Shown piece by piece: positions 11,041 to 22,145 of a stretch of 64,000 nucleotides of DNA (the first letter of the stretch is position 1; each line of letters starts with the position of its first letter). The stretch covers positions 74,155,349 through 74,219,348 of the forward strand of contig CM076991.1 in the NCBI GenBank assembly GCA_039090855.1, given 5' to 3'. The position numbers and the translations under genes are program-made. The notes beneath the pieces are model-generated. The model was given only the letters and a program-made list of their open reading frames with translations. It ran no database searches and was not told where the DNA came from. The stretch comes from Macrothele yani. Taxonomy: Eukaryota > Arthropoda > Arachnida > Araneae > Macrothelidae.

Positions 11041-11093
11041 AAACTTGCGAGATCTTTCGAACCTACGACTTATAGGTTCATCATCAGGCACCA
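11041..11093 (-). ncRNA. Hammerhead ribozyme motif, PLE-A left arm
   Basis: Reverse-strand copy of the motif at 15052-15096: TCATCAG at 11081-11087 is the complement of CTGATGA, and AGATCT is the palindromic stem III. Confidence 0.72.
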
Positions 11094-11311
11094 AAACTCG
11101 CAAGGTGCACATGAAACGTAGTGGTTATATACACGTGTGGTTATGGGCAAAGACCGCGCATGCGTACAAGTCGGGACAGTATGAGATCATAAAATACATA
11201 CATTTAAAATAACCTGTAGGGTAAAAAACACATAATGGTTGTCATAAATATAAGAAATATAAAATGAAGGTCAAAGTTCCCTCGCCTGAGTTTTATATAT
11301 GTACAATAAAA

Positions 11312-12923
11312 TCAATGGTTGTCTAATCTTGTTTCTTGGTTTTTCAGTAGGTATCGCCAAGGTGCTGGTATATTGGATGGAGCTTCATCATTACAACATT
11401 GTTCATTCAAATGATAAATATACAAGCTCTCGAGAAACAACAGGCCATTTTTAGTTTTGGTCGTCGATAACAGTTTTACATTGTCCCAGTCAGGATAGTG
11501 CTCTCCTTTTAGTACCTCTCGCGCTAAAGAAGTTGTTAAGGCATGTGTACGAACACTGTATTTGTGTTCTGTAATTCGTGTCTTTAATGATCTACAAGTG
11601 GATCCCACGTAAGAAGTAGACTGTGAGGTAGTTGAGAAAGAGTTCAGTGGTACCGAATAAATGCCGTATTTATCTAAGATTGATGTCGGATCTCGGTCTG
11701 ATTTGGTCAAATTGAACAAACTTTCCGAAGAAACACCAAAGGAACAATCGTATTTTTTGCATGAATTTTGTAAGATCGGTACAATGGTTGGATGGAAGGG
11801 GATGGATGCCACGTATTTTATGGTTACTTCATCACGTATTGGTTGTAACGTTGAGGAGATCCGTCGTTGATACCTGCGTAACAATTTTGTAAATAGATAT
11901 CCAGGATAACCGGAAACCTTTGTTAGATTGAAAATCCTGTGTAATTCTAGTTTTAAAGATCTTTTGGTGGATGAATGACTATAAGCCCTACAGATTAAAG
12001 ATGAAATAGAACTATGTTTATAGGGAAGTGGTGTGTACGAATTATATGGAATGAGGGTAGGTGAACAAGTGGGTTTTAGGTAGACGGAGGTTTGAATGTC
12101 ATTAGATGGGGTGCGTCGTAATAAAATATCTAAGAACGGAAGGGTGTTGGAGGATTCTAACTCTTGGGTGAAGGAAATAATGGGAAAGACGGCTGATAAA
12201 GAGGCAGCAAAAGTGTCTAATTCACTAAGTGAGTATTGCCAAAAAACTAAAACATTGTCGACATATCGTATATAGAGTAATGGTTGGAATGTACCATTAT
12301 GAAAAACTGTATGTTCGACGTGTTGCAGTACTATTTCTGCCAGGACGGGGGAAAGAGGTGACCCCATTGGGGTACCGAAATCCTGGCGGTAGGTGATGTT
12401 ATTAAATTTAAAATAAGTCCGGTTCTTGATAAGGTTCAGGGCTGAAACTATAGCAGTGGATTCAGTAGAAGAGAGGTTTAAGGATGGAAGTAATGGGGTA
12501 ATCAGGTCAATGGCTACATCCACAGGGACATTGGGAAACAGGGAAACTACATCGAGACTGGCCATTTTAAATGGAATACCCGATGTAGCGGAATGGATCC
12601 GTTCCAGGGCGGACTTAGAACTTAATTGAGAAAGGTGAAGATGTGGTTAAGGGGGAAAGGACTGAGGCAAGTGATTTTTCCAGATTTCGGGTGGGGTTAG
12701 TATAGCCTGATACTAAAGGACGGATGGGGTGTTCCGGTTTATGAAGTTTAATTTTGCCAAACAAATCTGGTGTACGAGGACCAAAAGGAGGTTGCATATT
12801 ATTTGAAATGGCTGGGGGTAGTGTATTACTATTTTTAAGTTTTGCAAGAGCAGTAATAGTAGCTGGGATAGGGTTACGAGATAATACTGTATGTGGGATC
12901 TGATTTATAAAAATGTAGGGCAC
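11312..12923 (-). pseudogene. PLE-A reverse transcriptase/GIY-YIG, left arm (dead)
   Basis: The protein is nearly identical to the right arm but has two lesions. First, two bases are lost after SPFSIK (near 12615), shifting frame. Second, the catalytic YVDD box reads YVDN (GAC AAT), which removes an RT metal ligand. The copy is also 5'-truncated at INQIPHTVL, with unrelated codons MPYIF before it. The remaining 417-residue frame runs from MASLDVVSLFPNV to the end of the GIY-YIG domain. The pseudo-LTR follows at 11310-10971. Confidence 0.93.
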
Positions 12924-14830
12924 TAAACCGAGGATTTAAGTTCTCGTTTCCGGTGCTCAAACCAAAGACCTTCAATTACATTACCCAACTTGAACAGGTC
13001 ATAAAGTCATTGCCGATTCATGCTCAGGACCCACTTAGATATAAAATCTCTCGTACTATTGAAAAGGAATCCACTCAACCACCAACTGAAATTCAACATA
13101 TATTAAAATATGAGTGTACTACTTTGTTATCTCTTTCCGGAGACACATCATTAGCAATTGTTTCTGCAGATAAGTCGGACCAAATAGTTATACTTGATAA
13201 CTCTACCTATATTAACAAGATGACCGCAGTTATAAATCAGATCCCACATACAGTATTATCTCGTAACCCTATCCCAGCTACTATTACTGCTCTTGCAAAA
13301 CTTAAAAATAGTAATACACTACCCCCAGCCATTTCAAATAATATGCAACCTCCTTTTGGTCCTCGTACACCAGATTTGTTTGGCAAAATTAAACTTCATA
13401 AACCGGAACACCCCATCCGTCCTTTAGTATCAGGCTATACTAACCCCACCCGAAATCTGGAAAAATCACTTGCCTCAGTCCTTTCCCCCTTAACCACATC
13501 TTCACCTTTCTCAATTAAGAGTTCTAAGTCCGCCCTGGAACGGATCCATTCCGCTACATCGGGTATTCCATTTAAAATGGCCAGTCTCGATGTAGTTTCC
13601 CTGTTTCCCAATGTCCCTGTGGATGTAGCCATTGACCTGATTACCCCATTACTTCCATCCTTAAACCTCTCTTCTACTGAATCCACTGCTATAGTTTCAG
13701 CCCTGAACCTTATCAAGAACCGGACTTATTTTAAATTTAATAACATCACCTACCGCCAGGATTTCGGTACCCCAATGGGGTCACCTCTTTCCCCCGTCCT
13801 GGCAGAAATAGTACTGCAACACGTCGAACATACAGTTTTTCATAATGGTACATTCCAACCATTACTCTATATACGATATGTCGACGATGTTTTAGTTTTT
13901 TGGCAATACTCACTTAGTGAATTAGACACTTTTGCTGCCTCTTTATCAGCCGTCTTTCCCACTATTTCCTTCACCCAAGAGTTAGAATCCTCCAACACCC
14001 TTCCGTTCTTAGATATTTTATTACGACGCACCCCATCTAATGACATTCAAACCTCCGTCTACCTAAAACCCACTTGTTCACCTACCCTCATTCCATATAA
14101 TTCATACACACCACTTCCCTATAAACATAGTTCTATTTCATCTTTAATCTGTAGGGCTTATAGTCATTCATCCACCAAAAGATCTTTAAAACTAGAATTA
14201 CACAGGATTTTCAATCTAACAAAGGTTTCCGGTTATCCTGGATATCTATTTACAAAATTGTTACGCAGGTATCAACGACGGATCTCCTCAACGTTACAAC
14301 CAATACGTGATGAAGTAACCATAAAATACGTGGCATCCATCCCCTTCCATCCAACCATTGTACCGATCTTACAAAATTCATGCAAAAAATACGATTGTTC
14401 CTTTGGTGTTTCTTCGGAAAGTTTGTTCAATTTGACCAAATCAGACCGAGATCCGACATCAATCTTAGATAAATACGGCATTTATTCGGTACCACTGAAC
14501 TCTTTCTCAACTACCTCACAGTCTACTTCTTACGTGGGATCCACTTGTAGATCATTAAAGACACGAATTACAGAACACAAATACAGTGTTCGTACACATG
14601 CCTTAACAACTTCTTTAGCGCGAGAGGTACTAAAAGGAGAGCACTATCCTGACTGGGACAATGTAAAACTGTTATCGACGACCAAAACTAAAAATGGCCT
14701 GTTGTTTCTCGAGAGCTTGTATATTTATCATTTGAATGAACAATGTTGTAATGATGAAGCTCCATCCAATATACCAGCACCTTGGCGATACCTACTGAAA
14801 AACCAAGAAACAAGATTAGACAACCATTGA
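12923..14830 (+). CDS. Penelope-like reverse transcriptase with C-terminal GIY-YIG endonuclease
   Basis: The longest open frame in the window, about 635 codons with no internal stop, open upstream of the GTG at 12953. Counting from that codon: ADK at 72-74; KIKLHKPEHPIRPLVSG at 145-161; catalytic SLDVVSLFPN at 211-220; GTPMGSPLSP at 272-281; YVDD at 309-312; PFLDILLRR at 351-359. The GIY-YIG nuclease follows with YGIY at 508-511, YVGS at 527-530, catalytic Arg in KTRITEH and Glu in FLESLYIY. In PLEs the nuclease nicks the target and the RT copies the RNA from it. No ATG aligns with the expected start and PLE ORFs usually run to about 800 residues or more, so the 5' end is probably truncated. 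The catalytic residues all appear intact. Confidence 0.93.
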   Translation, partial: LNRGFKFSFPVLKPKTFNYITQLEQVIKSLPIHAQDPLRYKISRTIEKESTQPPTEIQHILKYECTTLLSLSGDTSLAIVSADKSDQIVILDNSTYINKMTAVINQIPHTVLSRNPIPATITALAKLKNSNTLPPAISNNMQPPFGPRTPDLFGKIKLHKPEHPIRPLVSGYTNPTRNLEKSLASVLSPLTTSSPFSIKSSKSALERIHSATSGIPFKMASLDVVSLFPNVPVDVAIDLITPLLPSLNLSSTESTAIVSALNLIKNRTYFKFNNITYRQDFGTPMGSPLSPVLAEIVLQHVEHTVFHNGTFQPLLYIRYVDDVLVFWQYSLSELDTFAASLSAVFPTISFTQELESSNTLPFLDILLRRTPSNDIQTSVYLKPTCSPTLIPYNSYTPLPYKHSSISSLICRAYSHSSTKRSLKLELHRIFNLTKVSGYPGYLFTKLLRRYQRRISSTLQPIRDEVTIKYVASIPFHPTIVPILQNSCKKYDCSFGVSSESLFNLTKSDRDPTSILDKYGIYSVPLNSFSTTSQSTSYVGSTCRSLKTRITEHKYSVRTHALTTSLAREVLKGEHYPDWDNVKLLSTTKTKNGLLFLESLYIYHLNEQCCNDEAPSNIPAPWRYLLKNQETRLDNH

Positions 14831-15051
14831 TTTTATTGTACATATATAAAACTCAGGCGAGGGAACTTTGACCTTCATTTTATATTTCTTATATTTATGA
14901 CAACCATTATGTGTTTTTTACCCTACAGGTTATTTTAAATGTATGTATTTTATGATCTCATACTGTCCCGACTTGTACGCATGCGCGGTCTTTGCCCATA
15001 ACCACACGTGTATATAACCACTACGTTTCATGTGCACCTTGCGAGTTTTGG
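14831..15051 (+). repeat. PLE-A pseudo-LTR (3' part)
   Basis: Non-coding sequence after the stop, shared with 11310-11094 in inverse orientation. It leads into the hammerhead motif and ends near 15165. It would serve as promoter and ribozyme region in PLEs. Confidence 0.6.
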
Positions 15052-15096
15052 TGCCTGATGATGAACCTATAAGTCGTAGGTTCGAAAGATCTCGCA
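15052..15096 (+). ncRNA. Hammerhead ribozyme motif, PLE-A right arm
   Basis: Stem I TGC (15052-15054) pairs with GCA (15094-15096). Core CTGATGA is at 15055-15061, with one extra U before stem II. Stem II is GAACCTA/TAGGTTC (7 bp) with loop TAAGTCG. GAA is at 15084-15086, stem III is palindromic AGATCT (15087-15092), and C is at the cleavage position. The palindromic stem III suggests a dimeric fold. Confidence 0.75.
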
Positions 15097-15137
15097 AGTT
15101 TTTAACATTAAACCTTTTTAAACCTCAATGGAATGAG

Positions 15138-15275
15138 TTATTTGTGTCGTCATGGTTTTAACCGTGTATACACTGCCAGAGTGCTGTATGAGTTTTGTAC
15201 ACCACTTTATTTGTGTCGTCATGGTTTTAACTGTGTATACACTGCCAGAGTGCTGTATGAGTTTTGTACACCACT
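15138..15275 (+). repeat. 68-69 bp tandem duplication at PLE-A/fold-back border
   Basis: TTATTTGTGTCGTCATGG through TTTTGTACACCAC occurs twice (15138-15205 and 15206-15275), differing mainly by one C/T. It joins PLE end sequence to fold-back unit sequence, so it arose after the PLE insertion. Confidence 0.85.
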
Positions 15276-16005
15276 GAAAGGGAACCAGTCACTTACTACC
15301 TCTAAGCAAACTAACATTTGTTTTCCTACAAAACCATCGTAAAAAAGTTTCTCCAAAAATGAAAATAGACACCTCTAACATTGTGTATTATGTTCTACCA
15401 TGAAAATTAAAATTATTTTCCTGAACAGAATAGTACTTTTCTACTTAGTGTACCACTAAACATGTACTTGCAGTCCAAAACATAAAAGGTCCTTGTATTT
15501 TTTTTCTTTTTTTTTTCAGCTCAAAATGAAATTTTGTACTTTACCAGATGTGGACTTTTTATCCATCTTAGTTCAGTACCATTCCACAAATCCGAAATAT
15601 TCATGCACGTTTTCTACTAGTTTTGTAGGTGAGAGAAACGTGCTCCATTTTGAAATATAAGAAATCATTTTATAAGATTCCTCAGTGGTAAAAATTTGAT
15701 GATCTCTGAGCATGTGTGAGCAGATTACAGTTCTTAATTTCCAATTTTTGTCTTACTGAAGTTTTTTGCATCTGACTTTTATCTATTTTTTTTGAATTAC
15801 AGATTTGTACATTTTGAGATTGTATAACAGCTATCCTTAGTTGTGGATACTCCTATGACTGCATTAATAACTTGTAGAATATTTGCTTTTCGCAGCAGTA
15901 GCTTAGATGGTTAACTGATTTGATTAATGTTCCTAGTTTGTTGCATATAAAACACACTTTTGTAATAACTCAGTAGCCAAACGGCCAAGTTGAAAGAATC
16001 AGCAA
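15276..16005 (+). repeat. Fold-back element core, copy 1
   Basis: About 730 bp closely matching 19131-19892, from GGGAACCRTC to CTCAGTAGCCAAACGG. No long ORF is present. The match stops where the LINE begins at about 16010. Confidence 0.8.
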
Positions 16006-16029
16006 AAGAAAGGCATTTACGGATTGAAA

Positions 16030-16831
16030 GTGTGGGATGTTCAGAGTGGTTTATGCCTGGTAAAAGGCTGCACTAACCAAATTTTTGCATTACGCATGAT
16101 GATTGAAAAGTATCTGGCTGTTGGTCAGAAAGTTTTTGCTGCCTTCATAGATTTAGAGAAAGCTTATGACAGAGTAAATAGGACACTCTTGTGGAAGGTA
16201 TTACATGAATATGGTGTTAGTGGGAATCTGCTTAGTAGTATAAAAGCCATCTATGCTGGCAATAGAGCTTGTGTACGAGTGAATGGTGCTTTACCAAAGT
16301 GGTTCTCTGTTGGTGCAGGAGTCACACAAGTTGTGTAATGTCATCATGGCTGTTTAATATATTTATGGATGTATGCATGCGTGATGCCAAAATAGACAAT
16401 ACTGGTTTATGTCTTGGTGATATCCGTTTGTGCAGATTGCTGTATGCTTATGATACTGTCCTGTTGGCAGAGAGCAAAAGTGAATTGCACAGTATGTTGT
16501 CCCAGATGTATGGAATTTGCTTGAAATTCAAACTGGGATAAACCAAAGTTATAATAAGGGATAAACCAAAGTTATGGTTTTTGAGTGAGGAACTGGTAGT
16601 ACTGAATGCAGTATATGTCTAAATGGCACAGTGATTGACCAGGTGAATGAGTTTGTGTATTTAGGAAGCATGTTTGACAGAGAGAACAAATTTGATGGTG
16701 AAATTAGTAGGCGAGTGAATTCTTCATTGAAAGTCATGGCTACTTTGGGAGGTTTTCACAGGAATGATAGGTTCTCATGGCTGTGTATGAAAGTGTAATT
16801 GTTCCTACTCTGATGTATGGCAGTGAAACCT
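16030..16831 (+). pseudogene. Non-LTR retrotransposon RT (first part, split LINE)
   Basis: Two frames give CLVKGCTNQIFALRMMIEK, FAAFIDLEKAYDRVNR (catalytic Asp block), WSVGAGVTQ-like WFSVGAGVTQ, SSWLFNIFMDVCMRDAK and LYAYDTVLLAES, where the RT box YADD has become YAYD. A frameshift follows GAGVTQ, and many stops come after KFKLG. The RT continues at 26551 after a 9.7-kb insertion, so this is one LINE split in two. It is 5'-truncated and dead. Confidence 0.87.
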
Positions 16832-17437
16832 AGGTACATGCAGGGGTGCAAAAAATGTTCAGGGCCTAATATTTGCCCAGAACACATTTTTTTTTTTTTG
16901 TCTGAAATTTCCCCCAAAACTGTAGCGGATTTTCATACAAGTTTAAGCGATTATTAGAGCATATGTCGATGATCAAGAACTATCCTTAAAGCCTATTACT
17001 TAAAAACTTGAAAAAAAAAACAAACTAGTATTTATTCCAATAAATAACTAGCTTTTTTTCATGAAAAAAATTTCTCTTTTTTTGTTTTTTAAGGCACGAA
17101 AGATTTAGTGCTGCAGGTGAAAGTTTTAGGCAAATCAAGAATTATTTCCTCGCCTAAAATGGCGGAACCCATTAACTTTCAATGTACGAAGAATAGGCGA
17201 ATCAAGAAGTAACCCGGGGCAGAGAAGCTGCAAAATAAACAGCTAAAAAATTTTGTAATTAATTATATAACTTTTTTCATTCTAGCATTCCAGGCGTCTA
17301 ATTGTGCCAGATAATTTTATGAATGAAATTTAAATTTGACTTAAATCCTTTGAAAAATGCATGGGTCATTCGCTTTAAAAATGTCCGGAACCCCCAATAA
17401 ATTTTCAAATCCTATGACACATTTGCTGCCATTACTT

Positions 17438-17656
17438 ATTTTTTTTTTCTATTGGAGGTTTAACGATCACCTAGTGCAACTCAGTGGGCTATAAGTAGCC
17501 GTCCGTTACTAATTTAGGGCCACTGGTTCCATGGAAGGGCGAGAGCCACCGCCATGAGACAAACACAACATCCATGCCCCAGGATTCGAACCCGGAACCA
17601 TCTCGGAGAAATGATCAGAAGCCATCGCTTAGACAAGTGTGCCACTGGAATGGCCC
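17438..17656 (-). mobile_element. tRNA-derived SINE, diverged copy
   Basis: On the minus strand: GCCATTCCAGTGGCACAC, a Pol III B-box-like GGTTCGAATCC, then a body ending CCTCCAATAG and poly-A. It is more diverged than the 17754 and 24044 copies. Confidence 0.85.
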
Positions 17657-17753
17657 ATTAGTTTCGGAGACATTTATTTACGTGACTAGTGGTTGTGTCG
17701 TATTTGTTGCTCAGCCACGCTGTCTCCGCCTTGGCATTAGTAAAGTCGTTTAG

Positions 17754-17971
17754 GCCGCCCCGGAGGCACAGTGGTCTAAGCGATGGCCTCTGATCATTCG
17801 TCCGAAAGGGGTCCGGGTTCGAATCCCGGTGAGGCATGGATGTTGTGTTTGTCTTACGGCACTGGCTCGCTCCCTTCCCTGGAACCAGTGACCCTAAATT
17901 AGAGACGGGCGACTGCTTATAGCCCATTGAGTTGCTCACGGTGGTCGTTAAAAAAAAAAAAAAAAAAAAAA
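17754..17971 (+). mobile_element. tRNA-derived SINE
   Basis: The tRNA-like head has GCCGCCCCGG, an A-box region (GGCACAGTGGTCTAAGCG) and B box GGTTCGAATCC. The body ends GGTGGTCGTTAAA in a poly-A tail (17951-17971). Possible target duplication AGTYGTTTA at both sides. Confidence 0.92.
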
Positions 17972-18236
17972 GTTGTTTACGCTCGGTGAATCGTTTGCGA
18001 GGGCAGTTCGCAGTATGTCACAGCCCTCATATTCATAACAACACATTTTTCAAAATGATTACCTGATTACCGTGAAGTAAATTACTCCTATTTTTTCATG
18101 TTATATTTGTTGTTAATAAGTCAATTTTTCGTTTTATTATTACTATTATTATTTTATCCCCAGGCAAAATTTCCCTAGAGTTGCCTTAATTTCCCCCGAA
18201 CCTTGTTCGCGCGTTCGGACATATTCTGCAAACCTG

Positions 18237-19170
18237 GGTACATGTACTTGGAGCGCCACTTTTCCAAAATAAAAAAATCAACACTGCCAAAAAGTTTTGT
18301 ACAGTTTTGTACACTCAAAAGAATATTTTTTTTCGCCACCGGAAGTGGTACTTTTCGGCTCTCTAAAAGTGGCACTTCAAGTACATGCTGAAGTGCCACT
18401 TTTTCAAAATCGAAAATAAATACTGTGAGAGTTTTGTACTAATTTTGTACACCCAAAAGAAAATTTTGTACATCACCGGAAGTGGTACTTTTTTACTCTT
18501 CTTTGTGGCTCTCGAGCATGTACTTGGAGTGCCACTTTTCCAAAATCGAAAATTGAACACTGCCAGAATGTTGTCCCAGTTTTGTACAGTTTTGTACACC
18601 CAAAAGAAAATTTTGTACACCACCGGAAGTGGTACTTTTTGACTCTCCTTTGTTGCTCTCGAGCATGTACTTGGAGTGCCACTTTTCCAAAATCGAAAAT
18701 AAACACTGCCAGAATGTTGTACTAGTTTTTTACACCACTGGAAGTGGTACTTTTTTACTCTCCTTTGCAGTTTGTACCCCTGTGTAGTGATCTCGCAAAA
18801 TGGAGTGCATGGGAGTGCCACTCCATTTGCGAGATCATGGCCACCATGTATAAACACTGCCAGAATGTTTTCCTAGTTTTGTATATCCAAATGAAAATTT
18901 TGGTACACCATCGAAAGTGGTTCTTATTGGCTCACCAGCATGTACTCAGAGTGTCACTTTTTTAAAATCAAAAATAAACATTGCCAGGGTTTTTGCATCC
19001 TAAAGAAAATTTGAACTGTGCCGGAGGAGATTCCTTTCACCTCTCCTTAGTGGCTCTCCGGCATGCGCTCTTGGCCTTTTTCTATAATTGAAAATGGACA
19101 CTGCTCGAGTGCTGTACAACTTTTGTACGGTTTTGTACACCACCAAAAGGGAACCGTTCTCTTACTACCC
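18237..19170 (+). repeat. Left arm of fold-back element: ~145-bp tandem units
   Basis: Units begin near 18240, 18384, 18516, 18664, 18811, 18940 and 19063. Each carries CATGTACTTGGAGTGCC, CAAAATCGAAAATAAA, CACTGCC, TTTTGTACA and CCGGAAGTGGTACTTTTT. The open frames across it are shadows of the repeat. Confidence 0.85.
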
Positions 19171-19892
19171 CTAAGCAAACTAACATTTGTTTTCCTAGAA
19201 AGCCATCATAGAAAAGTTTCTCCAAAAATGTAAATAGACACCACTAACATTTTTTATTATGTTCTACCGTGAAAATTAAAATTATTTTCCTGAACAGAAC
19301 AGTACTTTTCTACTTGGTGTACCGCTAAACATGTACTTGCAGTCCAAAATATAAAAGGTTGTTTTTTTTTTGGTTTTTTTCCAGCTCGAAATGAAATTTT
19401 TTACTTTACCGGATATGGTACTTTTCATCTGTCTTAGTTCAGTTCCAGACATGCCTTTCTTGTACCATTCCACAAATCCGAAATATTCACACACATTTTC
19501 TACTAGTTTTGTTGGGGTTTGTAAGTGCAAGAAACATGCTCCATTTTGAAATGTAAGAAATCATTTTATAAGATTCCTTAGTGGTAAAAATTTGATGATC
19601 TCTGAGCGTGTGTGAGCAGATTACAGTTCTTAATTTCCAATTTTTGTCTTACTGAAGTATTTTGCACCTGACTTTTATCTAATTTTTTACATTCTGAGAT
19701 TGTATAACAGCTGTCCTTAGTTGTGGATACCCCTATGACTGCATTAATAACTTGTAGAATTTTTGCTTTTCGAAGCAGTAGTTAAATGGTTAACTAATTT
19801 GATTAATTTTCCTAGTTTGTTACATATAAAACACACTTTTGTAATAACTCAGTAGCCAAACGGTCAAACTGAAAGAATGAGCAAAAGGATTT
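19131..19892 (+). repeat. Fold-back element core, copy 2
   Basis: Closely matches 15276-16005. It begins just after the last arm unit and ends near CAGTAGCCAAACGGTC. No coding frame is seen. Confidence 0.8.
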
Positions 19893-21860
19893 ATGTTTAA
19901 AATATCCTTGCTCTTAATTTTCCACTCAATGAAAGTTCAAAGATCATCTGTATAAAAAATCGTCACGTTGTGATTCATCATTTGACACAAAATTCCCCAC
20001 AATTACTTGTGATATCTATCTCTCTACAATACTCCCCATTATCTACAATCAACGTAGTCTATATATATTTTTTGCTATGACTCACTGTCAATGTCGCCAA
20101 ACTGTACAAGCTGTTTAGAGAAGTAATGAACTGTTCAGTGGGGAAATGTTTAGTTTAGAAGCAATGAAATTTTTATAAGAAAGCAGCAACTCGAAAGGAG
20201 CATTAAGTTACAGGTATATGTCACAGACTGAAAATCAAGCAATTTGAATTTCTACGCAATGTTTTTTCAATCTAGTGGTTTTCAGTTTAAACAAAAATTT
20301 TAAAATTAAGCATTGCTTTGTAGAAATAGGGGAGTATTCAATGAAACTTCGGTTATACGTATTCCAATTATATTTTTTGACATTTATACGTAATTCTATG
20401 TTAGTCCCGATATTTTACTGTAGTTTCTAAGCTTTTCCAATTCGATAATACGTAATTAATTACTTTATATGCTTTTTTCGATGTGCATAAAATTTTTAAT
20501 TTCAGTTTATCACAAACACACAGTTCTTTCATTCGTTTACGTTGCATATACATAACCGGTATATTACAAGTTTGAGAGAATCGAGACAGCGTTGCTAAGT
20601 TCTTTGTGTAGTCAAAGCTGAACCTTGATCCCATCAAAGAAAGGATGCGTTGTTGTTGTGTTCCTTCTTGGTGCCGCCAAAGTTGAACCTTGATCCCATC
20701 AGAGAAGGATATGTTGTTTACTTTCGGGTCAGCGTTGTTGGTGTTGGTGTTGGTTGTTGTGTTCCCTGGCGGTGCAGCCAAAGTTGAAGCTTGATCCCAT
20801 CAGAGAAGGAAGGGTATGTTATTTACTTTCGGTTTGGATGAAAAATTTATTTAGCAATCGTTGCTCTAAATAAAACATACTCTTAGGCAAGCTACAGCTT
20901 CTTTTGACATCGTGTGAACATGTTGTTGTTCAGCCATGAAACAGATGGTGCAACTAAAAACTTATTAACTTTCACAGTTATGTTTTTTCTCTGACTTTGA
21001 GAAATTTTAAACAAGCTAAGATTAATGAATATTTCAGTCAATACTATTGAAAAATCAACTTGTAAACAATTTGCTTTGAAAAGAGCGATGCTAATAAAGA
21101 ATGTGTAACAAGGGTATGAATATAAAACAAAATAACATTCAGATTTACTACCAAGTTATTAAAATGTAAAGATTTTTTTTATGTATTGAAAATGCGAAAT
21201 TGTACAAAATCATTTTGTCGATTTCACATCTGTTTGTATACAACCGTATCCAATAACGATCACTAAAGTCTTATTGTTGTTAATCTTAAACATTTAAATA
21301 TAATTTACTGAATTCGTTTCAATGCAATAAAATGTCTATTCATGATCATGCATCTGTCAGCTCACCATGTTAAATCTGATTGGCTGATTGATAACTTTGC
21401 ATTATGTACTTCTGTTCCAAAAATTATTTTAAAAGTTAAAACTACAGGGCTCTAGGTACTTCCTTTATTTTTCCAGACAGTCTCCCTAACGTCCAGACAT
21501 ATCATTCTCCCTACACAAACACCGTGAAAAACACATCCTCTCAATGTTCGAAATCCTGGAAAAATTATTATGCTTAGGGGTGCTGAAATAAACTTTCCGA
21601 GGTAGCACAAGTTGTGCTAGTTACGTCACTACGAGTGCGCCGAGGTGTTTTGCGACCCCCCCCCTGCTCGGTATGGCTGCTGGACTGGAAGCGATGATAC
21701 GCTCTGATTTGAAGAATTCCTTTTCTTTGCATTTGCAAAATGCTTTTGCTTAAAGCATTGCTTAAAAAAAGCAACACATAACTGTTTCTTTTCTTCCTTT
21801 ACTATAAAAATGAAGGCTCCTACAATTTCTTAGTTTATACAAGACAACCGCACGGTGATT
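19893..21860. other. Interior of fold-back element, no recognised gene
   Basis: About 2 kb without a supported ORF. It contains the short tandem repeat at 20605-20830 and simple AT-rich DNA. Whether it belongs to the transposon or is a captured segment cannot be told from one copy. Confidence 0.5.
20605..20830 (-). repeat. Tandem repeat, three units
   Basis: The phrase AAAGTTGAACCTTGATCCCA with following TCAGAGAAGGA occurs three times (near 20615, 20690 and 20780), separated by GTTGTT-rich spacers. Confidence 0.8.
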
Positions 21861-22029
21861 TGCGACCCCAGGGATCGCATTCCTCCTAAAATTCCTAAAA
21901 TTCCTAATATTTTGTGACCCTCCTTAAATTCCTAAAATTATACCTAAAATTTGCTATTCATCCTAAAATTTTCGTAAGCTTATTTATTAAAAACACAACC
22001 GTTATTAACGCCAATAAATTTACCATTAC

Positions 22030-22145
22030 GCAGGGTGCGCACGCGTGCTTGAAAACCTGGAAAGTCCTGGAAAATTGATTACGTTTTCAAGGCCTGGAAT
22101 ATCCTGGAAAAACGGTGTTTTTTTAATGCCGTCTTGAAAAGCCTT
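22030..22145 (+). repeat. Fragment of CCTGGAAAAGTCCTGGAA repeat
   Basis: GCGCACGCGTGCTTGAAAAC is followed by CCTGGAAAGTCCTGGAAAAT and GGAATATCCTGGAAAAA, related to 31470-31760 and 37817-37880. Confidence 0.55.

Larger units (their letters stand above)
10871..15171. mobile_element. Inverted head-to-head Penelope-like dimer (PLE-A)
   Basis: Two copies of one PLE lie head to head: minus-strand arm about 10971-12905 and plus-strand arm 12923-15165. They share about 1.93 kb including RT, GIY-YIG and the pseudo-LTR with its hammerhead. The right copy extends about 105 codons further 5'. The junction between the 5' ends is at about 12906-12925. A candidate target duplication ACTGCCAG lies at 10863-10870 and 15172-15179 inside a fold-back unit. 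The arms are nearly identical, so the insertion is recent. Confidence 0.85.
10301..16005 (+). mobile_element. Fold-back-type element, copy 1 (remnant)
   Basis: It starts with AGGTACATGTACTTGG, the same terminus as the complete copy at 16832-26550, inserted into the mariner remnant. The arm consists of the ~145-bp unit (GTGCCRCTTTTCCAAAAT, ACACTGCC, TTTTGTACACCACC, AGTGGTACTTTTT). The first unit is 10301-10445, and later units are split by the hammerhead mini-element (10476-10836) and the PLE dimer. The core continues at 15276-16005 and is cut off by a 5'-truncated LINE at about 16010. No right arm remains. Confidence 0.7.
16841..18236 (+). mobile_element. hAT-like non-autonomous element in fold-back terminus
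   Basis: An exact 8-bp duplication GGTACATG (16833-16840 and 18237-18244) flanks it. Ends read CAGGGGTGCAAAAAATGT and, inverted from the right, CAGGTTTGCAGAATATGT. Both features are typical of hAT elements. There is no ORF. Two SINEs in opposite orientation are nested inside. Confidence 0.82.

Noticed and set aside
11661..14481. Duplicate 67-93 codon frames on the strand opposite to the PLE-A protein
   Set aside because: They are the antisense of RT and nuclease codons in both arms; identical only because the arms are identical.
18363..18857. 164-codon minus-strand frame and neighbours
   Set aside because: They run through the ~145-bp fold-back units; the repeating residues are the DNA repeat seen in translation.
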